Shown: positions 33,106 through 44,997, numbered from the stretch's first letter. The stretch is DNA of 64,000 bases from Pictodentalium vernedei (GCA_031216915.1 CM062297.1:533656971-533720970), one strand, 5' to 3'. The notes: generated by a model not told the origin, from the letters alone. Numbers and translations: made by a program.

Positions 33106-33143
33106 GTATAGTTAATTCATCATTCTCATGATATCTTTTGCAG
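33106..33143 (+). other. 38-nt intron between the two alternative pore exons
   Basis: It starts GTATAG and ends TTTTGCAG. Metazoan introns removed by the major spliceosome are normally longer than about 45-50 nt, because the 5' site and branch point cannot both be bound in less. It therefore probably acts as a spacer that prevents a-to-b joining and enforces mutually exclusive use. Confidence 0.85.
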
Positions 33144-33233
33144 GCTCTCCTGGCACTGTTTGTGCTGTCATCTAAGGATGGTTGGGTGAGCATAATGCAC
33201 ACTGGGTTAGATGCAATTGGAATTGACCAGCAG
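33144..33233 (+). CDS. Cav3: T-type channel alternative pore exon b (domain III P-loop)
   Basis: Thirty codons, phase 0, acceptor ATATCTTTTGCAG and donor GTATTT. It reads [15 protein letters not shown], then [15 protein letters not shown]. It is the more canonical of the two: GLDAxGxDQQ is the form seen in Cav3 of other animals. Against exon a it has 5 of 30 residues changed (M/L, G/S, I/L, R/I, I/Q) and about 26 of 90 bases changed, most of them at synonymous sites. That pattern indicates an old tandem duplication with both copies kept under selection. It joins to PQENYNEW of the next exon, giving the conserved DQQP junction. Confidence 0.97.
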
Positions 33234-33515
33234 GTATTTGAGGCTTCATTTTACTTGCATCCTGTTGTAAATTATTATTAATATATTGTCCTGGTGGGAC
33301 AGGTTAGGGTGTCAGCATTCTTTTGCATGATTCAAGAGTAACTGTTATTAAGAATTACACCATATAAATTATGTGTAAATTAACAATCCTTGCTTTATAT
33401 CTGCTCTTCAGGCTTACAGTGTTCCGAAGCTTTTTTACTTTTTCATTGCTTACTCTTTCACTCCTAAATTTTCAGAAAGCTGTCTTCTTTGCAGCAATAT
33501 ATAGAAGGTAACTTG

Positions 33516-33763
33516 TTAACCCTTTACCTAACACAACTGAGGATGATGCTTTAAAAAAAAACAAATTTGTAAAAAATTTGAATTTTGAGCTAAAGAAATA
33601 GCTTATGTTGTCTCATTGGAATAAGCTTGATAATTTTGTTACAGTTGAGGGTCATAAGATATGTTTTTGAGTAAAAAAAAAAACAAAACAATAAAATTTG
33701 AATGGTGAATGTTGTGAATATCTCTGGCCACATATGATAATTTCTTTAGGTAAAGGATTGAAC
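33516..33763. mobile_element. TTAA palindromic MITE, diverged
   Basis: TTAACCCTTTACCTAACACA at the left and TTTAGGTAAAGGATTGAAC at the right. The core (about 33595-33680) is a weak palindrome with ATAGCTTATG and its complement. Confidence 0.75.
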
Positions 33764-34434
33764 AGATAACTACAGAAGTGCAAATTCACCTCAAGTCTTT
33801 ATTTAATCTGAATGTCAAATGTGAAGTTGTCTTAAAAAAATTCACATCTTTTCTGCAAAACATTTTGGGATTTTTCTATACATTTTTGAGCCCTACAGAC
33901 CATATATTTGCAGTCTATCACTGTGATTGTAGTCTTAGATTTATATTAATCCATCATATAACCAACTGACAAATGGCACTTTATATTGTCCCCAAACTGA
34001 AAATGTTCAGTTTTTGCTTCCAAGATTGCTTGTGACCTTTATTGGAATAGGTGTGATAAGCTCACTCTGGTTGGGGTTGCAAGCTATGTTTCAGTAATAA
34101 AGTGAACAAACAAAAATTTAAATGGTGAATTTTTATATCTTTTTCTGCAAACTATTTGGGATTATTCAATAACGTTTTGAGCCATTCAGACCATGTTTTG
34201 CTGTCTTGAATAGTGATAGTTTTTATATTTACCATACTAATCCTTCATATAACCAACTGACAAATGCCATTCACAAAATTTGTCTTTATAAACTATTTAA
34301 AATTTTTACTTTCCAGAACATTACTTGTACCCCCCCCCCCCCCCCTCCTCGAAGAAAAAATAAAAATAAAGAACTATTAATTTTTTTTTATGCAACTTGA
34401 AAAACTATATTTTTCAACCAGAATAAGCACACTT
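33764..34434. other. Intron with decayed MITE cores and a poly-C tract
   Basis: Two diverged copies of a segment (TTTTCTGCAAAACATTTTGGG at about 33850 and TTTTCTGCAAACTATTTGGG at about 34141) flank a palindromic core near 34000-34130. A C run lies at about 34330-34346. Confidence 0.55.
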
Positions 34435-34678
34435 GTTTACCCTTTACTTAACAGGACTAGTAAATTTTTCCATAAATTACTGTAAATAAATTAATTTTTT
34501 AATTTTTTGCTTAAAAAATGTAGCTTATGACTTCTCAAAGAAATGAGCACATTGCAACACAGATGTCATAAACTATCTTTTGGAAGCCAAATGAAAAAAT
34601 TTTACGTTGTAATATTTAAATGGTGAGATCTGTATAGAGCGCTTGGCAGATTTGGTTGATATGTTAAATAAGGTGTTA
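34435..34678. mobile_element. TTAA-type MITE, strongly diverged
   Basis: TTTACCCTTTACTTAACAGG at the left and GTTAAATAAGGTGTTAA at the right, with a core of AATGTAGCTTATGAC and ATAAACTATCTTTTGG. The terminal TTAA is mutated on the left. Confidence 0.6.
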
Positions 34679-35127
34679 AAAGTTAGTTCACTCGATTTGG
34701 CTCAAAAAGATGCTCAGAGTGCTGTGGGATGAGTCTTTACAACTTAAATTTTGTAGCTGCCCCCAAATTTTCTAAAAAGGTATAAGAAAACTGTCGGTCT
34801 GTGGATCAGAAATACTTTAGATATCCATTCCAGAATCCCTTCCTCACAATAGATTTGAGCCTGTTTCATACTAATGTGTTAGTATTCTGACTGTCCTTTC
34901 CATTTGGAAAACTTGAGCAGCTGCAGATGTCTGTTATTCGGAAATTTTCCACTGGAAGAATTGTTTGGTCATACATTATATTTACAATATCTCCAGCAAC
35001 AGTAGAATGCTAGCCAATACACTCTCCAAAAACCAACAACTGTGTTAGGCCCTTGAAATTCCACCGCCAATAAAGCATACTATGCATATCACTCCAAAGC
35101 ATGGTAACTTATTGGTTAGCACATCAA

Positions 35128-35391
35128 AAAGTTCACCGTTCAGTCATGACCTGCGTCATCTGCCTTCGGTCCCTGGGCATGACATTTAATCATGTCTTCA
35201 ACTGCTGTAACCCTGCTTAAGCGAAGCTTGAACAGAGTTAGAATGTTGAAGAACTGAGAGTTGCTCATCGATGCTCGGTGGTTCTCTCCAGGTACTCTGG
35301 CTTCCTCCACCCATAAAACTCTCACTGTCATGATTAGCCATTGTGCATAAGTATGTGACTTTAAAATGCCAATAAATAAAGTTACTTGTCA
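35128..35391 (+). repeat. SINE fragment (body and tail)
   Basis: It shares CTTCAACTGCTGTAACCCTG, TGAACAGAGTTAGAATGTTG and TACTCTGGCTTCCTCCACCC with the SINE at 21477-21848 and ends AATAAATAAAG. A second, more diverged tail follows at about 35395-35490. Confidence 0.8.
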
Positions 35392-35490
35392 TTACTCAGT
35401 GGTTCTTTCCAGATACTCCAACTTCCTCCACTCTTAAAAGAGTCTCAACATGATATGACCCTGGCTATTAACTCCAACAAACAACATTAG

Positions 35491-36458
35491 ACATCACTAT
35501 AGATCCTATGTCCATCACTAAACCTCGCCCTCATGTCCAACACCTCTGTCAGTTGAACCAATCAAGACTTGCAGTGATATAAGTAGTATAAGAGCAATGC
35601 TACTTGTCTTCAGCTGTTAATACCCTTTTCGACTTATTGCCTCTCCAACATTTCCTGCTGCAATGAATACCCACCCAATACAAATGAGCAGTGGAAATAG
35701 AATATAACAGAACAGTGAATAACAATAACCCTAACCCATGACTGAAACAAGGTTAAAGTCAGAATCCACTCCAAAAAATCCTCTGACAAAATTTAGGCCT
35801 GTTTCATCCGAACTAAATCACTTTAACAACACAGATGAACAGAGTACCTATGGCTAACTTGATAGGTTCACTTACCCACTCAAGAAACTTAGAAACCACA
35901 GAAATAATTAATTGTTTGCCTGATGTAATGGCCATACTTTGTTAGCACTATCATAAAAAATGCCACTCAAACTTAACCCTTTGAACCCGAGAGGCTGTGT
36001 TTCTTGTCTTGTGATATGGTACATCATCACTTCATTATGTATGCTGCTGCTAAGTGAATGTGTGTGGTAGATCAATCAATATTTTCAACCTGCAGCCCCA
36101 AGGCTGCTCGTTGAAAGTATTAATTGGTCTATCCCCAAATAATGAATATGGACTCTTCCAATTCTTGCCATTGAACTGACGTGGAAGATACCACCAGGAT
36201 TCAATTATTATTTTGTTAATCTCTGCCTCAAACACATAATTTATGACCCCTCATTGAAAGAGCCCTATCAGTTACTTGTTCAGTCATGTCGAGGTGGATA
36301 AGTTGTCACTACACACCACAGCATGGCCCAACACATAACTATCGTGCTTACCTCCCCTCCACATTATATCTTGGAACCTTATCATCAAGCCACTACCCAT
36401 GTAATTGTGGGCCACTTATGCTATCACAATGAAGCACTCCCAAGAAAAAAACAACCCT
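35491..36458. other. Intron sequence without recognised features
   Basis: No tandem, terminal or coding pattern was seen. Confidence 0.5.
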
Positions 36459-36707
36459 TTAACCCTTTACCCAACGAATCGGCCGCATCCGCCCGCGTAA
36501 TATGCAAATTCAGCAGTTGAAAAAATATTATTTTTCAAAAAATTTCAACAAAACCATATCATGTGACCCCTCGTTGGAACGAGCTCGTCGAGCTCGTTCC
36601 AACGAGGAGTCACATGATATGGTTTTGTTGAAATTTTTTGAAAAATTTGAAAAAATGATATTTAAAATAATAAATTTTGATATCGTCTGCGTTGGGTAAA
36701 GGGTTAA
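36459..36707. mobile_element. TTAA palindromic MITE, best-preserved copy
   Basis: TTAA at 36459-36462 and 36704-36707 flank CCCTTTACCCAACG and its complement CGTTGGGTAAAGGG. The centre is a near-perfect palindrome: CAACAAAACCATATCATGTG and CCTCGTTGGAACGAGCTCG with complements. The 249-bp element has no ORF. Termini and target resemble piggyBac-type transposons, which would provide the transposase; none is in the window. Confidence 0.9.
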
Positions 36708-37156
36708 ACTCTGATGACATCTGCCATGTCAGTTTAAATACTTCAGTTAAAATTTACTTTATTACATTAAACCTTATGAACCTGATTGGTAAAGCTGTCT
36801 TACCTGTCCAGTGAGTTAAAGTATCAGAGCCTATCTTGGAAAGGTGTTTATGCAGAAAAGTATTTATGCTAGGTAGAAATAAATGTAAAAATGTAAACTA
36901 CATCTCTAAATCTGCAGGAGATAATTATCTATGACTCGATATTTTCTATAGACATTTGCATTAGATAAAGAGCAAGAGAACCTTGCGGACATTCCTTATA
37001 GAATATATATGGTAGGAGAGAAAGAGTAAGACAATGAAGAAAGTGTATTTTCTTGATCTTTTAATCTTTGCAAGTTTCTGACTTTCAGAGTTTTTCTCCT
37101 TTGCTTTTCTGGTTGAGGCCGTGGACAAAGGATGTGCTTGTTATGGAGGATATAAC

Positions 37157-37407
37157 TTAACCCTTTAGCTAAAATGTTAGCAGCCAATATTTGCAAACAA
37201 ATTCCTTACATAACTAAAAAAAAATGTTTGAATTTCTTTTTTTGCCTCCAAAATGTGGTATATGACCCCTCATTGGAATGAGTGCATCCAGCTTCTTAAT
37301 AGAATGTACCCAATAAGCAATGTTTTGGAGGGAAAAATTTTTTTAAAATTAAATTTTTTGACAGAAGTGCTGAATGGATCTTGCCATTTTGTCAGGTAAA
37401 AGGTTAA
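37157..37407. mobile_element. TTAA palindromic MITE
   Basis: TTAACCCTTTAGCTAAAATG at the left and GTCAGGTAAAAGGTTAA at the right. The core contains GACCCCTCATTGGAATGAGT. Intact TTAA on both sides. Confidence 0.8.
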
Positions 37408-38042
37408 CAGCATTGCAGGATTAATTCCCAGCACTCTAGCAGTAACAATAATATTTGAATGGCAGTTTTTGAGAATAGTGTTGGATAGGTTTGTTTGTTT
37501 GGTTGGATAAAGGATTAATACACAGGCGATCTATTTGGTCCAGTGTAGCTGATATGTTGCAGAAGATTTCTTGGTACAAACCTGAGTGGATTATTACTTT
37601 CATATATTTACTTGTTAATTGGCAGGTTCTGTAAGGTGTTACTGTTTATGCTAAAGGTTGCCTGGATGAGTCATGTCTTTGTTTTATTTCCCTTTTCATT
37701 GGAGAGGTACTTTTGAAACACTTTGTTGCTCAGTTGTGGAAAAGGGTTTTTGTTCATTCTTATCAAGAGAGTACAGATTTGTTAAGTTCTTGTTTCAGTC
37801 ATTATTTAGTGCATAGGTTTTTATATTTGCCTAGAAAAATTGGTCTCATGTGGGGACTTCTTCTGTAAGGTCAATACAATAATTAGGAACAGAACAACAA
37901 CTTGGGTGACAATGTATATGATTCACAATGAACTTAGAATGAGACATGTTTCCCTATATTTTGAGTTCATTTGAATTTGAATAGATACATGTATATGTTT
38001 TGTCCTATGAGTAATTGCTGATGAAGAAGGATTCAGTATGAT
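37408..38042. other. Intron sequence without recognised features
   Basis: No structure was recognised beyond a decayed TTTGGTTGGATAAAGGATTAA-like MITE end near 37499. Confidence 0.4.
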
Positions 38043-38403
38043 ATGCACACAAAACGACATGTGTATGTGAATGGGTTAATCGATATGGCACAAGTGCCAG
38101 TGCAGAAAGGTGAAACGAGAGGCTGCAAGCTTCATGTTTTATCCTTCCACAATGGCACAGATTCCATATCGATTAACCCATTCACATGTGCATGTCATTT
38201 TGTGTTTATTACATTCCTTCACATCTATAAAAAAAAACAATTATTAGAAGGACACTCAGCAATTCATTTGACAACTATCAACAAAAAGAACATATTTTAT
38301 TGCCAACCAAATTTGCAAGGGCAACCCATGTTACTATTTCATCCCCTGAGTTCCAATGTGTTCTATGTGCCTACTGCCACATAGAACGCATTGGAACTCA
38401 GGG
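38043..38403. repeat. Two palindromes in close succession
   Basis: Arms of about 45 bp at 38045-38093 and 38166-38212 contain GTGAATGGGTTAATCGATAT and its complement. A second palindrome at 38344-38403 has arms CCTGAGTTCCAATGTGTTCT and complement with one mismatch around CTACTGC. Confidence 0.85.
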
Positions 38404-38903
38404 AACGATTTTTAGCTATCGCTAGCAATTCAAATTGTAATTGCAGTGCACGATTTGTAGAAAATTCCAGAGAAATTTCGTTTCTTTATAAAAATAGTCC
38501 ATCAACGATTTTCATTTTCTGGATGGTTTAGTGTTGCTGTAGATGGGGATTCCATAGAACAGGCGTGTAATAACAAATTTGTTAATCGGAGTACATTTAG
38601 TTTAGACTACATGAACAACATGTGCACTATAATGAAACACTTGCTCACTGCATCTTATCCTTTATCATACTGGATTAATATGGCTCATAAGTAGTGATTT
38701 CTGTGAGTTATTCTGTTTTCTGGTGTATTATTTTTAGTTCTTATTCCTTAGGCCTAAAAAAGTTAAAAATCTTTTTCTCAGGCTCTCCTGCATGGTCTTT
38801 TTGGCTACCACATGCTTTCTTTTTATAACCAATGTAAAACTTAAAAAAATAATAATTAAATGGTTTATGTCTGACATTATACTAAAATTAATAAAATTGA
38901 TAA

Positions 38904-38976
38904 ATTTGTCCCTTATGTGCAACAAGGCTTTGCAATGCTTTAGCATTGCAAAGCCTTCTTGCACTCAAGGGACAAA
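38904..38976. repeat. Palindrome with arms of about 35 bp
   Basis: TTTGTCCCTTATGTGCAACA with AGGCTTTGCAATGC is mirrored by its complement with few mismatches. A TTAGGCCTAAAAAAG end at about 38748 suggests it lies inside a MITE of the TTAGGCCTA family. Confidence 0.8.
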
Positions 38977-39561
38977 TTACACCACCACCCTTGCTATTCT
39001 GTAGATTATGAGGCCTAAAACATAAAACAAACCAAGAACATGAACTTTTGATGGCAAAGAAATAATTACAAAAATAAAAAATAAAATAAAAAAATGCCTG
39101 CCCACATGAATTTTCACAAAAAATGGCCTGAGAAACATGGTTTACTTTGTGGCGCCTTATTCATTCTATCAAGAAATGTCTTTTAGTCATCTTTTAAAAT
39201 ATTGATATTTCTCAGTTATTGTATCTCATTTCCCTCTTCTGTTTGCACACTGGAATAATTCTATTTTTACCAACCCCAATATCATGCTCATAGAATGTTA
39301 CTTTTCTCTGCCTTTACAATTCATAACAAACTTTCTTTAGTCACCTTACCTATAGAGATTTTACTTTTCCTGAGAAGTGATTGAACATTTTCTCTTCATA
39401 TTTTCATGTTATCCTGTATTGTTTAAAAAATCCTGTTTTTCACACAGTTTTTTAAGAGAAAAACTTACCTGTTCTTTCTTTCTTAGACAAAGTTTGCCTG
39501 TCAGTAGTGTATTAGTAGCTTACATATTTGTAGTAAAGTATGTAATTTGCATTTTTTGTAG

Positions 39562-39921
39562 TAAGGTCTGTCAAAAAGAATTTCTTGTTTCTCATGCAAT
39601 TTTCCCTCAATTTTAATTTGAAGGAAGGAGGCTTTTTTCAGTTAATCCCCAAAATAGTCCTGAAATAGTTGGAATTGCAACTACTTACAGTGTGATGTGG
39701 AAAAAATAATGTTTTGGGCAGTGAAAATTGTCCACAGTTCATTGCAAATTTAATTAATCTTTACCCTGTTTGAAACAAGATATAGTTGATTAAGTTTTCA
39801 CTTCTACAAGTGCAAAAGATTATCATCAAAGAGATGTCCAGGTAAAAAAAAACCTGATGAGGTAGAGTTTCAGTGGTGAGGGAAGTTCTTGAGAAACAAG
39901 AAATTTTTTAATAGCCTAATA
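39562..39921. mobile_element. TIR MITE of the TTAGGCCTA family, diverged
   Basis: The left end contains AATTTCTTGTTTCTCATGCA and the right end TTGAGAAACAAGAAATTTTT then AATAGCCTAA. The centre has ACAAGATATAGTTGATTAAG. Better copies lie at 42917-43313 and 52969-53355. Confidence 0.7.
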
Positions 39922-40020
39922 TATAGATGATATATCTTGTTTCTGTCATTAACTGTTTTTGTGCCAAAGTCATTTGGATCAAGATAGGATATCCCAACTC
40001 ATACATGTAGTTTTTTTTCT

Positions 40021-40215
40021 TTAACCTTTTCCTAATATGAAACACAGTAAACATTAGAAAGAAATTTTGTGAATAACTCAAAACTTTCATTTTTAGCTTT
40101 AAAAACACAGTTGATAAGCTGTGTTTTTTAGGCAAAAATTGAAATAATAAAATTTGAATGATGATTTTTGTGAAGAGATCACCAGTTTTGCCTGTCAGAT
40201 TAGGAAAAGAGTTAA
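40021..40215. mobile_element. TTAA palindromic MITE, short copy
   Basis: TTAACCTTTTCCTAATATGA at the left, CAGATTAGGAAAAGAGTTAA at the right. The core AACACAGTTGATAAGCTGTG is palindromic. Confidence 0.8.
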
Positions 40216-41267
40216 GAAAACATAAAATGGGTTTTTATAGGCTGTTGGAAAATTTTCAGAGCCCTTTCCTGTGTTGTGAAACAAAAGTATTTTATATGCA
40301 AATTGTTTTTTCCCCATTCTTAAATACATCACAGCAATAAACCAGTTAATTATACATTCCCATTGTAGCAACAGCAAACACCTTAGTTTCAGAACATTAT
40401 ATTCATGTCAGAATCAACTGGAGAGATAAGCAGTCAGGAAAACTGACTGTTGGAAAATCATGGACAAAGCAGGACAAAGCCTGATTTATATATCAAATTT
40501 GAATATTTGTTTTTATTTTCCATATTGGAATATTTTTTTTTCTTATATTCAATCTGAATTCAATCACAGATGCCAGATTTATGTAATTCGGATATAAATG
40601 AATGAGCTTTATATAAAGAAAACTGGATGCTAGGGGAAGCTCGAAACTACTCTCATATTTACAGAAAGAAAATATTCCATCAATTACCTTAATTCTGATG
40701 TTGTATTAATTTGCCCTTGTCATCATTTCTCAAAATGGATATCAGCCCTATTCCAGAAGCAATTTTAATGATAGTATCAGTATCCATTTCCAAACATCAG
40801 GTAATTATAAAACTACTTTAAACTGTCAAAGATTAATTAATGGCATCTAATTAGAATGATACTTTTTCCAGTGAGAAACACGGGGCTATTTTTTGAAAGA
40901 AAATATGTGTTGGAAATTTTTTTTTATTGCAACAAGATTTGTTTTGGGGGACATGTAGCTACTAGTTGCACTTGCCTGATGCATAGCTATACCTTCTCCA
41001 AAATGAGTCAGATAAAGGATTGTATGTATACAAGCACAATAAGCACATAACACATTTATCTACCATTCAGTCAACAAAACCCCAAACCCTAGCTGGCACA
41101 AAAATAATCATTAACAAACAAAAAGCCATACACAACTCATCAAAATAATGTGACTCCATTTCCAGTTCTCTCAACTGGATGGCACATGAGGAAATTTCTT
41201 TAACATGAATAAAATTGTACATGGTGATAGAAAATAATTAAACCCAGCCCAAGTATGCTTTTTATAC
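40216..41267. other. Intron sequence without recognised features
   Basis: Nothing recognised. Confidence 0.5.
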
Positions 41268-41820
41268 CCCCCATGAACGAAGTTCAGTGGGGTATATAGG
41301 AATCACTTTGTCCATCCATCCATCCATCCATCCATCCATCTATCCAAGTCATGTCCAGCTCAGAACTTTTGATGGCCTTGAAGGATATTAATGATACTTG
41401 GTATTAATGTTGCTCACCAATGTCACGAATAAGGTTGGAATGCCTGTCTCCAAGGTCAAGGTCACAGACTTAGTTCAAGTTCACATACTCCCCACCCCAC
41501 TCCCCATCCAAATCCAGCTATAACAAGTTGTGTCTGGCTCAGAACTTTTGATGGCCGTAAAAGGATATTAATGATACTTAGTATTAATGTTGCCCCCACT
41601 AGAGAGTGTGTCACGAATAAGTTTGGTATGCCTGTCTACAAGGTCAAGGTCACAGACTTATTTCAAGTTTACATACCCCCACATCCAAATCCAACTATAA
41701 CAAGTCGAGTCTGGCTCAGACCTTTTGAATATCTCTAAGGATATTTTTGTTGCCCTCTATCAGAGAGTGTGTTGCAGGGGGTATTCTTGGTCCCAAGTTT
41801 GGACAGGCCACATCTAGTTT
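41268..41820. repeat. GTATATAGGAATCACTTTGTCC-type repeat with CCAT microsatellite and tandem units
   Basis: TACCCCCCATGAACGAAGTTC and GGGGTATATAGGAATCACTT precede (ATCC)n at about 41314-41344. Units of about 180 bp follow with CTCAGAACTTTTGATGGCC and AAGGTCAAGGTCACAGACTT. It is related in layout to 16200-17200. Confidence 0.8.
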
Positions 41821-42916
41821 CTGTCGAGCAATGATATTTTGAATCAAATTCAATTCACTTGATAAGGTCACCCAAGGGATAGGTGAATGGTTTGCTAAAA
41901 TAACTAGGGAATTATATTTTTGTAGTGTGCAAGGATCTCTTTAAATACATGATGTCACTTCAATTCATATGGTAACTTTTAGAAGTGTGAAAACCACAAT
42001 GAGATTGACGATACATTTTAAAATATTCAAACTGCCACTTTCAGTTATTGCAATTTATCTTCACTTTTTCTTTTTCTTTTTTTTTCCATGTTTTACACAG
42101 TGGGTTGATTTTGTTCTGGATCATGCAGTTCCCTTCAACATGGAATGAATGTTGAGGGAAACCAAATGCAACGTTCGTTTTGGCATTATCACACTTGTTT
42201 TGTGATGATCAGTAGCACTAAAATAGTCTTGTCAGGCACATGTGCATTTGTTTTTGCGTTTTTATGTGACTTTTTTTGTTACTGCTATATAACAATTTCA
42301 AAGAAAATTTATCACCAAATTGTTATTGCTACAGATATTTCCGTTTGGGATTACATTTTTATGTAAATGGTAGATAAAAAGTATGAAAAACCCCAAAGTG
42401 ATGTGATGTTCATATATTTAAAGTACTAAGTGATTTAAGGCAAAAGATCAGCAATGATAGCATGTAGAGATGGCAGATTTTTGTCATCGGCTAGCATTTT
42501 TAACAATATCAGAATGAGCTAATATACACTCTCATGGAACAAGCTTCTACTCTCTCTACACAGGTTTACATACTTTGATTTGTGATCTGTGTCACAAAAT
42601 CAGCGATGTTAATATTCAAATTTTCCTCAAAAGTGAAGTCCAATACTAAATGCTTGTTGAACTAGTACCATCTGGGGCTCGTATGCTATATTTTCAAAGC
42701 AAAGAATGGTAATTCTATTTATTTAACTGATACAGTGTGAGAAGCTCAAGTTTTTAAAAAAAAATGTTTAGTTTAGGTGCCAAGATTCTTAACACGTCCT
42801 TCACTTGCTAAAATGGATTTGCTTTGTTACAGCTTTTTTGGAGAGTGCCTTTTCACCAATAAAGGAAACAATTATTGATAACAAAATTTAGTGATGCATC
42901 CGGGTCATCCCCTTAT
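41821..42916. other. Intron sequence without recognised features
   Basis: Nothing recognised. Confidence 0.5.
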
Positions 42917-43313
42917 GTAAGGCCTAAACAAAAAAATTCTTGTTTCTCAGGCAATTTTGCTTCAGTTCTGTGATGAGGGAGGGAGGCTTTTTTTTTATTT
43001 GTTAATGCACAACAGTGTCTTGTAACTAGTTGGAATTAGAAATTTTACTAATTGCACTATTATGTGGAAAAAATACCAATGTTTTCAGTAGTTAAAATTT
43101 CCCATAATGCAGTTGCAAATTTAACCAGCTATATCTTGTTTGACAGAGCTCACTGAGCTCTGTCAAACAAGATATAGTTGGTTAAATTTTGCATCCTATA
43201 ATTTCAAAATAGTATCATCAAAGAGATGTCCAAAATTGAAGTGATGAGGCAGGTTTTCATTGACGAAGGAGGTGCTTGAGAAAAAAGATTTTTTAATAGC
43301 CTAACATACAGAT
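42917..43313. mobile_element. TIR MITE of the TTAGGCCTA family
   Basis: Left end GTAAGGCCTAAAC, then AAATTCTTGTTTCTCAGGCA. Right end GTGCTTGAGAAAAAAGATTT with TTTAATAGCCTAAC. The centre is a palindrome, AGCTATATCTTGTTTGACAG and AGCTCACTGAGCT with complements. Confidence 0.8.
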
Positions 43314-43520
43314 TGAGCAGTTGAAAAATTCTATTCTTCAAAAAAGACCATATCATGTGATCTCTCATTGGAACAAGCTTTCCGAGCTTGTTCCAATGAG
43401 GGTTCACATGAAATAGTTTTGTTGAAATATTTTGAAAATTTAAATAAATATTTAATTTACAAAAAAAAAAAAAAATTAAATTAGCAATTTTTATATTGTG
43501 TGTCTTGGTTTTACCCAATT
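43314..43520. mobile_element. TTAA-family MITE core, partial
   Basis: GACCATATCATGTGATCTCT, CATTGGAACAAGCTTTCC and complements match the core of the MITE at 36459-36707. A run of A and TTTTACCCAATTACTC lies on the right; the terminal TTAA is not preserved. Confidence 0.65.
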
Positions 43521-44865
43521 ACTCATGTAGAAGCATGATGGTTTGGTGTGCTTAAGATGTATGACAAACTGTTGGTACAGATGCAATCAGTCGATGTGAA
43601 TTCAATCACGCACAAAGTAGGAAAGTGTAGTTTCTTGAAACTTTTTTTATCTATCTAAAACTCCATCATCTTCCACCCACAACACTATTGGACACAAAAT
43701 TACCCTGACTGTTGAACATATCATATAAATAAATATACAAATACACAAGAACTGCATTAATCCTTTTTCTCTTCCCAAGTGTCATTGACATCACACTTTT
43801 CAAACTGGACACAATTATCTTTGTAGGATTGCTGGCTGCAATTTGAGAATGATAAATGTCCATTAAAAATACTATCAAAAACATCGTGACATTACACAAT
43901 TTGCATTTTTCAAACCTATACTATCTGCCCTTTTTTGCATGGCCCATGAATGCCTGTAGAATACTTGATTTTTTTAATGTTTATAATATATATATAAATG
44001 TTACAGTATCATAGAATGTAACAGTTGTCAGCATGGTGAGTCAATTTTAGATAGATCCTTTGCATAATGAATGATTCATCTTGCATGTTCTGTTCAATTC
44101 TTTTGGTATCGAATAGATCTCATCGCATGTTAACATTTAACAAATCATATTTACATAGACTTCAAATTTGCTTATTGGGCCCTCAAGTGTCAACAGGTCA
44201 GCAAGTAAGTATATACATGTCCCCCTCCCTTCCCTCCTCCTCCTGTTGGCCTGCAAAGTTCCACATCATTCTCAGTTTTATTGCTATATTTTAGATTCAG
44301 TTGTATGCATGGATTCTGAAAAATCGTATGAAAATTTCATACCATTACAGGAGTTGTAATTGGTAGCAGAGCTCACTAGTAGCAAATTTGCAAATATACA
44401 ATTTGCATATATGACAGACACCAATTTAATATATTCAAACTTATTTTCCTATTTGTAATTTGATAAGACATCCAATTTTAGTACATGTAGGCTTTGACAA
44501 ATTTGTGACCTGTCATCATTTATTGGAAAGCTTTCTTATAGAGAATATTCCAGTAAGTAATAACAAGACAAGATTTTGATCAAATCTACATTTACATGCA
44601 ATTTTACAAAAAAATGGGCTAGAAACAGAAGATCTACTTTGTGGGCCTAACACACTGATAAAAAAAATTTAACCATGGAATTTTAGATGAAAAATTGACA
44701 TGTTTAATTTGATTGACAGATATAAACTATTTCTTGCTTTTCATGCTTACAGATAGACTATTAAAAAAAGATTCTTGGATTAAATGAATCAATCAAAGCC
44801 TTCCTCATGCAGTGTATAATGCCTGATAGTGTAACACTGCTTTATACACCAACATTATAAATTTT
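43521..44865. other. Intron sequence without recognised features
   Basis: Nothing recognised. Confidence 0.5.
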
Positions 44866-44997
44866 TGTGATGAGTTGACAGTAACATGGTCTGAGGTTTG
44901 CGTCTCGGAGCTTATGTTCAAATGAGATGCAAAGCATTGAGGTTGAACATATGCTCTGAGCTGCAACCTCAGACCATGTTACCGTCAACTCATCACA
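44866..44997. repeat. Palindrome with arms of about 55 bp
   Basis: TGTGATGAGTTGACAGTAAC and ATGGTCTGAGGTT are mirrored at the right with few mismatches. The loop is about 20 nt. Confidence 0.88.

Noticed and set aside
41314-41344. CRISPR-like or regulatory array from ATCC repeats
   Set aside because: Simple microsatellite at the head of a known type of animal tandem repeat; no spacers.
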